Positions 1 to 5,125 of a stretch of 5,307 bases of DNA are shown here, one piece after another. The DNA lies in assembly GCA_016297675.1 (NCBI GenBank), contig JAEDGE010000127.1, positions 1 to 5,307 of the forward strand. The letters run 5' to 3'. The notes beneath the pieces were generated by a model. It did no database searches. It was not told the DNA's origin and worked only from the letters and a program-made list of their open reading frames with translations. This DNA is from Oscillospiraceae bacterium. Lineage in GTDB: Bacteria; Bacillota; Clostridia; Oscillospirales; Ruminococcaceae. The translations under genes and the position numbers were made by a program. The number at the start of each line of letters is the position of its first letter. Position 1 is the stretch's first letter.

Positions 1-13
1 AATGCATTGCCGG

Positions 14-54
14 TATTGCAAAATTGTAGATTTTGCAATAGAGCCTAGTATAAC
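14..54 (+). promoter_or_regulatory. Inverted repeat plus -10-like block (module copy 1)
   Basis: A perfect 11-bp inverted repeat, TATTGCAAAAT (14-24) and ATTTTGCAATA (30-40), has a 5-nt spacer. It is followed by GAGCCTAG and the -10-like TATAAC (49-54). The same arrangement recurs at 4151-4193 (plus) and 4060-4021 (minus), where it lies in front of genes. Here it points into the 3' end of glgP, so if it is a promoter the transcript would be antisense to the operon. The hairpin has no T-run on either side, so it is not a normal intrinsic terminator for glgP. It may be a dispersed repeat or an operator for a gene beyond the left edge. The repeat is certain; its function is not known. Confidence 0.5.
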
Positions 55-94
55 ATGCCTGTTCCCCTTAATGGTTACTTAGAAATCGTATGCA

Positions 95-2449
95 TTACAT
101 GACCGGTTCAATCTGCCAGATTTCCTTTGCATAACCGGCAATGGTGCGGTCGGAACTGAATTTTCCAGCATGACAGATATTCTGCCACTGCTTTGCTGCA
201 AATGCCATCCGATCCTTGTAATCCTGATTACACCGCAGCTTTGCTTCCACATAGCTTTCCAGATCGCCGAGCAGGTAATAGTGATCGGGAGCATGCCAGC
301 TTGCACCGTCCAGCAGAGCATAATACAGCTCCCGGAAATCGCCGCTGCCGCCGTCCGAAAGTGTGCCGTCGATCAGACGATTTACAACACGGCGAATGTT
401 CGGATTTTCGGAGAAAAGCTTTCGACTATGATACTGCGGAACGATTTTTTCCAAATCTTCTACTCGTGCACCGAAAATATAGTTGTTCTCTTCGCCGGCT
501 TCCTCTACGATTTCCACATTGGCGCCGTCATATGTGCCCAGTGTAACCGCACCGTTCAACATCAGTTTCATGTTACCGGTGCCGGATGCTTCCGTACCCG
601 CAGTGGAAATCTGTTCAGAAACATCTGCCGCTGCCACCAGTTTTTCCGCATAGGAAACATTGTAGTTGGAAACAAAAACCACCTTGATGAGATCGCAGAC
701 TTCCGGATCATTTGCAATCAGCTTGCCCACTTCGTTGATGAACTTGATGATTGCCTTAGCCCGACGGTAGCCCGGTGCCGACTTTGCACCAAAAATAAAT
801 GTGGTTGGGGTAAAGTTCTGAATGCTGCCATCCTTGATGCCCTCGTACAGATAGAGAATCGAGAACGCATTCAACAGCTGCCGCTTGTATTCATGCAGCC
901 GCTTAATCTGAATATCGAAAATGGTGTTCGGATCAATCTGGATGCCCTCTTTTGCAGCAATGAAATCCGCCAACTGCTGCTTTTTGGTCTGTTTGATGTC
1001 GCAGAACCGCTGGAGAACGTCCGGCGTTCCCTTGTCTTCGAGCTGTTTCAGCTGTGCCAGATCGGTCATCCATGCGTCCGAACCAGAAAGCTCTGTCAGC
1101 AGTCCAGACAGTTCCCGATTGCACAGTGCCAGCCAACGCCGCTGGGTGATGCCGTTTGTCTCATTGAAGAACCGTTCCGGCCAGATTTTGTACCAGTCTG
1201 CCAATACGGTATCTTTCAGAATCTGTGTGTGAATGGCTGCCACGCCGTTGGTGTAGGAAGAGGCATACACTGCCAGATGTGCCATGTGTACCATGCCGTT
1301 CTGAATGATTTTCATTTTGGCAATCTGTTCTGCCGGAATATTTTTCTGATACAAATCGGTCAGCAGTGCCTCGTTGATTTGTACGATAATCGGATACAGT
1401 TCCGGCAACAGTTGTTCTACCAAATGGCAGTCCCATTTTTCCAGTGCCTCCGGCATAACTGTATGGTTGGTATAGCGGAAGACCTTCTGTGCAATGGCAA
1501 AGGCATCGGCAAATGTCCGGCTGCTGTCGTCCAGCAGCAACAGACGAATCAGTTCCGGAATAGAAATCACTGGATGGGTATCGTTCAGCTGAATTGCAAG
1601 CTTGTCTGCCAGATTGTCCAGTGTACCATAGGTTGCCTTGTGCTTTTTCAGAATGTCAGCCAGAGAAGCGGCACAGAAGAAATACTGCTGCTTCAGACGG
1701 AGCTTCTTGCCCTCCCAAGTATCATCGTTCGGATAGAGCACACGGGAGATGTCTTCCGCATAAACGGTTTCGGCAGATGCCTCCAGATACTTCTGTTGAT
1801 TGAACAGATCAAAGTCAAAGGTCTGCACGGGTTCTGCCTGCCACAGACGCAGCGTGCCAATGTGATTGGTTTTGCAGCCGATGACTGGCATATCATACGG
1901 CACTGCCTTGACGGTCTGTCCATTAAAATGCACCAATACAGCATCTTTTTCACAGCGAACCGACCAAGCATCGCCATATTGCATCCAGTTGTCTGGTTCT
2001 TCCTTCTGGAAACCGTCTACAATGGACTGCTTGAACAGACCATATTTATAGCGAATGCCATAGCCGTCCAGTGGGAGATTCAATGTGGCAGCACTGTCGA
2101 GGAAGCAGGCTGCCAACCGCCCCAGACCGCCGTTACCAAGAGCAGCATCTTCGATTTCTTCGAGAGAGGAGAGCGAAGCTCCCATTTCCTGTAACGCTGC
2201 TTCTACTTCGTCATAGCAGCCAAGACAGAGCAGGTTGTTGAACACGGCACGACCCACCAGAAATTCCATGGAGAAATAGCAGGCATGGCGGTTTTGTTCG
2301 TGTGCCTGTGTGCTGCGGTTCCAGTCTGCTGCGATGTTGTGCATCACAACTTCACCGATTGCCTGATGCAGCTGCTGTGGGGTGGCATCCTTTGGAGCAA
2401 TGCCAGCGAGTGCCTGTGTCAGTTGGGTTTTGAATACATCTTTCTGCAT
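95..2449 (-). CDS. glgP: Glycogen/maltodextrin phosphorylase (GT35 family)
   Basis: This is a 784-residue cytosolic alpha-1,4-glucan phosphorylase. It uses inorganic phosphate to remove glucose from non-reducing ends of glycogen or maltodextrin, giving glucose-1-phosphate, with pyridoxal phosphate as cofactor. Family landmarks appear in order: GNGGLGRLAACFLDS (105-119), YGIRYKYGLFKQ (130-141), QLNDTHP (287-293), TNHTVMPEALEKW (327-339), TNGITQRRWL (431-440) and KRLHEYKRQLLN (516-527), whose Arg517 and Lys522 match the known phosphate-binding pair. EASGTGNMKLMLNG (620-633) has Lys628 as the PLP-linked lysine. Length is typical of bacterial enzymes, which lack the phosphorylated N-terminal extension of the animal enzymes. 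The start is fixed by AGGAGG ten bases upstream, inside the end of malQ. It is the second gene of a malQ-glgP operon and looks intact. Whether it prefers glycogen (glgP) or maltodextrin (malP) cannot be read from sequence alone. Confidence 0.97.
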   Translation of the reverse strand: MQKDVFKTQLTQALAGIAPKDATPQQLHQAIGEVVMHNIAADWNRSTQAHEQNRHACYFSMEFLVGRAVFNNLLCLGCYDEVEAALQEMGASLSSLEEIEDAALGNGGLGRLAACFLDSAATLNLPLDGYGIRYKYGLFKQSIVDGFQKEEPDNWMQYGDAWSVRCEKDAVLVHFNGQTVKAVPYDMPVIGCKTNHIGTLRLWQAEPVQTFDFDLFNQQKYLEASAETVYAEDISRVLYPNDDTWEGKKLRLKQQYFFCAASLADILKKHKATYGTLDNLADKLAIQLNDTHPVISIPELIRLLLLDDSSRTFADAFAIAQKVFRYTNHTVMPEALEKWDCHLVEQLLPELYPIIVQINEALLTDLYQKNIPAEQIAKMKIIQNGMVHMAHLAVYASSYTNGVAAIHTQILKDTVLADWYKIWPERFFNETNGITQRRWLALCNRELSGLLTELSGSDAWMTDLAQLKQLEDKGTPDVLQRFCDIKQTKKQQLADFIAAKEGIQIDPNTIFDIQIKRLHEYKRQLLNAFSILYLYEGIKDGSIQNFTPTTFIFGAKSAPGYRRAKAIIKFINEVGKLIANDPEVCDLIKVVFVSNYNVSYAEKLVAAADVSEQISTAGTEASGTGNMKLMLNGAVTLGTYDGANVEIVEEAGEENNYIFGARVEDLEKIVPQYHSRKLFSENPNIRRVVNRLIDGTLSDGGSGDFRELYYALLDGASWHAPDHYYLLGDLESYVEAKLRCNQDYKDRMAFAAKQWQNICHAGKFSSDRTIAGYAKEIWQIEPVM

Positions 2450-2454
2450 GGGAA

Positions 2455-3969
2455 TTAGTCCTCCTGTTCGATTTCCTCTGTATCCGCTGCGGCTTCTGGC
2501 AGGCGGTTGTACAGGGCATTGAGCTGATAAATTTTCTTAGAGAGCTTATGATTGAATTGCTTTGCGATTGTGCGGTACTGCCAGTTGCCGAATGCGGTAG
2601 ATGGGGTGTTCATTCGTGCATTGGCTGGTTCTTGCAGGAAGTCCTGCACCTGTCCAATGGCAAGGTCTGCGATACTGCCCCAAGTGAGACGCAGCATGGC
2701 TTCTGGTAAATCCTTTCGATCTCTAACTCGCAGATAGCGTTTTGCAAAACTGATTTCCTTGTCGGTTGCACCGTAAACCCAGCCATTCAGGGTCATATTA
2801 TCGTGCGTGCCGGTGTAGGCAATGCAGTTGGTGGTCTTGTAGTTTTGCGGCAGATAGGTACTTTTTGCACCGTCACTGAATGCAAACTGCGTCACCTTCA
2901 TGCCCGGATAACCGCAGGCATCCAGCATTTCCTGCACCTCCGGCGTGATAAATCCGAGGTCTTCTGCAATGATAGACAGCTTTCCGAGTGCTTTTTGTGC
3001 AGCGGAAAACAGAGCCGTGTTTGGACCTTTCCGCCATTCACCGATTTCCGCAGTTTCATTGCCGTAGGGAATGCTGTAATAGCTTTCAAAACCACGGAAG
3101 TGGTCAATGCGGACGGTATCATAAATAGAGGTAGCGAATGCCAGCCGCTGAATCCACCACTCGTAACCAGTTTTCTTGTGGTAATCCCAGTCATAGAGCG
3201 GATTGCCCCAGAGCTGACCGGTCGGAGAGAAGACATCCGGCGGACATCCGGCAACGGCAATGGGTTTATGCTGTTCATCCAGTTCAAATAGTTCCGGTTG
3301 TGCCCAGACTTCTACACTGTCATAGGAAACGTAAATCGGCATATCTCCAATCAGTTCCAGACCATTTTGATTACAATAGGATTTGAGTTTATCCCACTGG
3401 GTATAGAACCAGTACTGCATCACTTGGAAGAACTGAATATCTTCTGCGTACTGGGAACGAGCTTTCTGAAGGGCTTCTGGTTCCCGCATTGCCAGTTCCG
3501 GTTCCCATTCATCCCACGCTTTGCCCTCATGGGCAAATTTCAGTGCCATAAACAGGGCATAATCTGGCAGCCATGTCTTGTGTTTTTCACAGAATGCAAG
3601 ATAGTCTGGCTGTTTGCAGTCAAAAGCAGTGAATGCTTTCCGCAAAATGGGGAAACACATTTGATAGAGCCGTTCGTAATCGACTTTATTCGGGCTGCCC
3701 CAATTCAGGTCGGCATAGTCAGTGTGTTGCAGCAGTCCCTCTTCTTCGAGCAGTTCAAAGTCGATGAAGTAGGGATTGCCAGCGTAGGCGGAAAAGGACT
3801 GATAGGGGGAATCGCCATAGCTGGTCGGAGAGAGCGGAAGAATCTGCCAGACAGAAACGCCGCTTTTTTTGAGAAAATCCGCAAATTGATAAGCGGAGTA
3901 TCCCAGCTTGCCAATCCCGTAACGAGAGGGCAGGCTGGAGATGTGCATTAAAATACCACTTCTTCTCAT
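2455..3969 (-). CDS. malQ: 4-alpha-glucanotransferase (amylomaltase, GH77)
   Basis: This 504-residue cytosolic enzyme transfers alpha-1,4-glucan segments between maltodextrins. It releases glucose and builds chains long enough for phosphorylase. The N-terminus RRSGILMHISSLPSRYGIG and the PLSPTSYGDSPYQSFSAYAGNP stretch (about 46-66) are typical of the family. GDMPIYVSYDSVEVW (208-222), GCPPDVFSPTGQLWGNP (241-257) and RMNTPST (452-458) are further GH77 blocks. The expected catalytic triad is present: nucleophile Asp289 in RIDHFRGF, acid/base Glu336 in IIAEDLG, and Asp390 in TGTHDN. Length is that of the short amylomaltases, without the N-terminal domains of the E. coli or plant DPE2 types. The C-terminus ends in an acidic tail (EAAADTEEIEQED). 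The start is supported by AAAGGA (3984-3979) nine bases upstream. It is the first gene of the operon with glgP and is preceded by a promoter-like module and a palindrome. Confidence 0.97.
   Translation of the reverse strand: MRRSGILMHISSLPSRYGIGKLGYSAYQFADFLKKSGVSVWQILPLSPTSYGDSPYQSFSAYAGNPYFIDFELLEEEGLLQHTDYADLNWGSPNKVDYERLYQMCFPILRKAFTAFDCKQPDYLAFCEKHKTWLPDYALFMALKFAHEGKAWDEWEPELAMREPEALQKARSQYAEDIQFFQVMQYWFYTQWDKLKSYCNQNGLELIGDMPIYVSYDSVEVWAQPELFELDEQHKPIAVAGCPPDVFSPTGQLWGNPLYDWDYHKKTGYEWWIQRLAFATSIYDTVRIDHFRGFESYYSIPYGNETAEIGEWRKGPNTALFSAAQKALGKLSIIAEDLGFITPEVQEMLDACGYPGMKVTQFAFSDGAKSTYLPQNYKTTNCIAYTGTHDNMTLNGWVYGATDKEISFAKRYLRVRDRKDLPEAMLRLTWGSIADLAIGQVQDFLQEPANARMNTPSTAFGNWQYRTIAKQFNHKLSKKIYQLNALYNRLPEAAADTEEIEQED
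2460..2465 (-). promoter_or_regulatory. glgP ribosome binding site inside malQ
   Basis: The minus strand reads AGGAGG here, ten bases before the glgP ATG. It lies within the last codons of malQ, whose TAA (2457-2455) is only five bases before that ATG. Ribosomes finishing malQ therefore cover or expose the glgP start, which suggests translational coupling of the two enzymes. The site and spacing are seen directly; the coupling is inferred. Confidence 0.85.
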
Positions 3970-3991
3970 GGATAAAATTCCTTTCTTTCTA

Positions 3992-4005
3992 TATGGTATA
4001 CCATA
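3992..4005. promoter_or_regulatory. Perfect 14-bp palindrome in malQ leader (candidate operator)
   Basis: TATGGTATACCATA is perfectly self-complementary. It lies 22 bp upstream of the malQ start codon, between the ribosome binding site and the probable -10 region at about 4021-4030. A dimeric regulator bound here would sit at or just after the transcription start and could block malQ-glgP. The core TGGTATACCA resembles operators known for some GntR/FadR-type regulators, such as the UxuR type, but the family is only a guess. No regulator gene is in the window. Confidence 0.5.
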
Positions 4006-4020
4006 GGCGTTCCGGTTTAT

Positions 4021-4060
4021 ACTATATTATCCTCTATGCAAAATCGTTCGCTTTTGCAAT
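4021..4060 (-). promoter_or_regulatory. malQ promoter-like module (module copy 2)
   Basis: Read on the minus strand, ATTGCAAA (4060-4053) and TTTTGCA (4043-4037) form an inverted repeat. They are followed at once by TAGAGGATAATATAGT (4036-4021), which aligns with TAGAGCCTAGTATAAC of copy 1. TAATAT, or the nearby TATAGT or AGTATAAA, could be the -10 element. No good TTGACA-like -35 lies at 17 bp, so the inverted repeat may be where an activator or repressor contacts the promoter. The position 50-90 bp before the malQ start fits a promoter. The exact -10 and transcription start cannot be decided from sequence. Confidence 0.55.
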
Positions 4061-4118
4061 TGTTTCTTTTACGGATGTAAAGCGGTCGATTTTGTGAGAA
4101 TGGTAGGAACGATGGCTT

Positions 4119-4145
4119 TGGCAGCGATGCTGCCATTTCTTTTAG
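4119..4145 (+). other. GC-rich hairpin between the divergent modules
   Basis: TGGCAGC (4119-4125) and GCTGCCA (4129-4135) form a perfect 7-bp stem with a GAT loop. On the plus strand this is followed by TTTCTTTTAG, which gives a weak intrinsic-terminator shape. No gene on the plus strand ends here. It could end a short transcript started near 4055 (TTGCAA-N16-TGTAAA is a weak promoter match), act as an insulator between the divergent promoters, or be incidental. Confidence 0.35.
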
Positions 4146-4150
4146 AGCGG

Positions 4151-4193
4151 ATTGCAAAATCACATGAGGCTTTGCAATAGAGCCTGGTATATA
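4151..4193 (+). promoter_or_regulatory. Promoter-like module for the membrane-protein gene (module copy 3)
   Basis: ATTGCAAA (4151-4158) and TTTGCAAT (4171-4178) form an 8-bp inverted repeat with a 12-nt spacer. Next come AGAGCCTGG and TATATA (4188-4193). TGGTATATA has the form of an extended -10 (TG-N-TATAAT-like). It lies about 55 bp before the start codon of the plus-strand gene, leaving a leader of roughly 45-50 nt. AATAGAGCCT and the following RGTATA match copy 1 at 37-52. The promoter role is inferred from position and the -10 match. Confidence 0.6.
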
Positions 4194-4247
4194 AAACGGA
4201 ATCATGCTTGCAGTGCAGAAAAAATCAAAACAAAGAAGGTGAAACAG

Positions 4248-4682
4248 ATGACCGCATCGCAGAAAATCCACATCTATGAACTGGCATATATGTTTTTGCT
4301 TGGCTGCTTGATTTACAGCTTTCTGGAAATCACTGCAAGAGGGTACACGCACTGGACGATGACGTTGCTTGGCGGAACTGTGGGAATGCTGCTTTACTGG
4401 ATGCATGGAACGGCTCCACAGCACACCTTATTTTTACAGGCATTATCTGGTGCTTGCATGATTACCGCATTGGAGATGGTGGTTGGCGTGCTGGATAATT
4501 TGGTTATGCATTGGCACGTCTGGAGTTATCGGGATGTTCCGTTGAATCTGTTTGGGCAGATTTGCCTGCCATTTTCCGTGCTCTGGTTTTTTCTCTGTCT
4601 TCCTGCCCTTGGACTCTGTCATGTGGTACGGAAACGATTTCAGAGCGTGTTGCAGTCACAACAGGAATTGCTTTTATTGTAG
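4248..4682 (+). CDS. Small membrane protein, CmpB-like putative ABC-transporter type IV family
   Basis: This 144-residue integral membrane protein has four likely helices at about 11-28, 37-52, 60-83 and 101-124. The C-terminal half, ALEMVVGVLDNLV followed by HVWSYRDVPLNLFGQICLPFSVLWF (about 91-115), carries the W-x-Y, PLN and G-x-ICL-x-FS-x-LW pattern I associate with the CmpB-like 'putative ABC-transporter type IV' family. Despite that name there is no ATP-binding domain here or next door, and transport activity is unproven. The start is set by AAGGTGA (4236-4242) six bases before ATG. An in-frame start at 4152 would put the promoter-like module inside the gene and adds a non-membrane, poorly coding stretch. 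The gene is divergent from malQ and shares its promoter module, so co-regulation is possible. No terminator follows closely; the first strong one is at 4947-4980. Confidence 0.8.
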   Translation: MTASQKIHIYELAYMFLLGCLIYSFLEITARGYTHWTMTLLGGTVGMLLYWMHGTAPQHTLFLQALSGACMITALEMVVGVLDNLVMHWHVWSYRDVPLNLFGQICLPFSVLWFFLCLPALGLCHVVRKRFQSVLQSQQELLLL

Positions 4683-4719
4683 CATAGTTTTTGGTGCCTG
4701 ACAAGTCATTTGGTTGTAA

Positions 4720-4749
4720 TTTATAAGTTTATTCATGAAAGTTTATAAT
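4720..4749 (+). promoter_or_regulatory. Possible promoter inside the A/T-rich spacer
   Basis: A consensus TATAAT lies at 4744-4749, with TTTATA (4720-4725, four of six matches to TTGACA) 18 bp upstream. A transcript from here would run about 225 nt to the terminator at 4947-4980 without a plausible coding frame. In such A/T-rich DNA a TATAAT match can easily arise by chance. Confidence 0.3.
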
Positions 4750-4788
4750 AATAGAAATAAGATGAAAGTGCTATAAATAAAACGTTGA

Positions 4789-4852
4789 AATTAAAATCAA
4801 TTTTTTTCTGCAATTGTGTGAGAATAGAGTGCTTTTTCTTTTGATTTTAATT
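4789..4852. repeat. Spaced 12-bp inverted repeat
   Basis: AATTAAAATCAA (4789-4800) and TTGATTTTAATT (4841-4852) are perfect reverse complements separated by 40 nt. In RNA they could form a long-range A/U stem enclosing a 40-nt loop. No transposase or target duplication accompanies them. Part of the right arm (TTTTGATTTTAA with its flank) recurs at 4977-4988. Confidence 0.6.
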
Positions 4853-4904
4853 GGATAGATGGAAAATCAGAAGTTGTGATTGCAAGGAAAAAATAGAAGT
4901 GTAT

Positions 4905-4916
4905 CATTCCGGAATG
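4905..4916. repeat. 12-bp palindrome CATTCCGGAATG
   Basis: The site is perfectly self-complementary with no loop, so it is better suited to a DNA-binding dimer than to an RNA hairpin. The flanks TAT and GATA extend the symmetry imperfectly. It lies 31 bp before the terminator stem and is not close to a recognised promoter, so no role can be assigned. Confidence 0.35.
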
Positions 4917-4946
4917 GATAAAAATGATGTGAAATCCTTTGCATGA

Positions 4947-4980
4947 AACCTGTCGGGTGTGAAAATTCGGCAGGTTTTTT
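4947..4980 (+). terminator. Rho-independent terminator
   Basis: AACCTGTCG (4947-4955) pairs with CGGCAGGTT (4968-4976) in a 9-bp stem with one T-G wobble and a 12-nt loop. The right arm runs directly into a T-rich tail (4975-4980, then GATTTT). On the minus strand there is no comparable T-run after the stem, so it acts on plus-strand transcripts. It ends either the membrane-protein mRNA, giving a 3' untranslated region of about 265 nt, or a separate small RNA, and it isolates the last gene. Confidence 0.85.
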
Positions 4981-5007
4981 GATTTTAACTGTAAATTTTT
5001 ATTGAAC

Positions 5008-5023
5008 GGACAGACGTATGTCC
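5008..5023. promoter_or_regulatory. Near-palindrome over the -35 region (candidate operator)
   Basis: GGACAGACGTATGTCC is symmetric apart from one mismatched pair (G5013/A5018). It ends 11 bp before the TATAAT of the following promoter, so it covers the -35 position. That is a common place for a repressor dimer, or for an activator where the -35 is poor. Its form (GGACA-N6-TGTCC) would suit TetR-like regulators, but nothing in the window identifies the protein. Confidence 0.45.
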
Positions 5024-5031
5024 ATAGTAAT

Positions 5032-5040
5032 TGCTATAAT
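5032..5040 (+). promoter_or_regulatory. Extended -10 promoter of the zinc-ribbon gene
   Basis: TGCTATAAT is a perfect extended -10 (TG-N-TATAAT). No clear TTGACA-like -35 is found at 16-18 bp; that position falls in the near-palindrome. It would start transcription near 5047 and give a leader of about 80 nt before the ATG at 5126. Confidence 0.65.
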
Positions 5041-5125
5041 AAAGTTGTGAATGGGAGAGATTTCCTTAGTCATAATCCAATTCATAAATGTGAGATAAAA
5101 GTTGATTTTTAGGAGGAATTTCATT

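Larger units (their letters stand above)
4683..5125. other. A/T-rich spacer without a supported gene
   Basis: This 443-bp stretch has only very short open frames without ribosome binding sites. Its composition is extreme in places: 11 of 60 bases are G or C at 4741-4800. It contains a possible promoter near 4720-4749, a spaced 12-bp inverted repeat (4789-4852), a 12-bp palindrome (4905-4916), a good plus-strand terminator (4947-4980), and the promoter region of the last gene (5008-5040). TTTTGATTTTAA occurs twice in direct orientation, at 4839-4850 and 4977-4988. The stretch may hold a small RNA or simply a long 3' untranslated region of the membrane-protein gene. Confidence 0.7.

Noticed and set aside
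14..40. Intrinsic terminator of glgP
   Set aside because: The stem is perfect but A/T-rich and has no T-run on either strand, and the same stem lies upstream of genes elsewhere in the window.
55..102. 15-residue open frame after module copy 1 (ATG at 55)
   Set aside because: There is no ribosome binding site and it runs into the glgP 3' end antisense. It is too short to support.
170..2194. 674-residue open frame on the plus strand opposite glgP
   Set aside because: It lies entirely antisense to a well-supported phosphorylase, has no ribosome binding site, and its protein is a Cys/Phe/Ile-rich mixture without any domain pattern. It is a shadow of the glgP codon bias.
3298..3951. 217-residue open frame on the plus strand opposite malQ
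   Set aside because: It is antisense to the catalytic part of malQ, with no ribosome binding site or recognisable motif.
4021..4060. LacI/CcpA-type operator (cre or MalR site)
   Set aside because: The arms TTGCAAA/TTTGCAA recall such sites, but the spacers between them are long and differ among the three copies, and the central CG typical of LacI-family operators is not placed symmetrically in all of them.
4152..4247. Upstream in-frame start for the membrane-protein gene
   Set aside because: The extra 32 residues would overlap the promoter-like module, lack a ribosome binding site, and do not resemble a membrane-protein N-terminus. ATG 4248 has AAGGTGA at good spacing.
4017..4424. 135-residue minus-strand open frame across the divergent region
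   Set aside because: It is antisense to the membrane-protein gene and runs through both promoter modules. It has no family resemblance.
4789..4852. Miniature transposable element bounded by the 12-bp inverted repeat
   Set aside because: It spans only 64 bp, has no visible target duplication, and the arms are simple A/T-rich sequence. A spaced regulatory or RNA stem is the simpler reading.
4683..4946. Small coding genes in the spacer on either strand
   Set aside because: The frames found are about 25 codons or fewer, none with a ribosome binding site.
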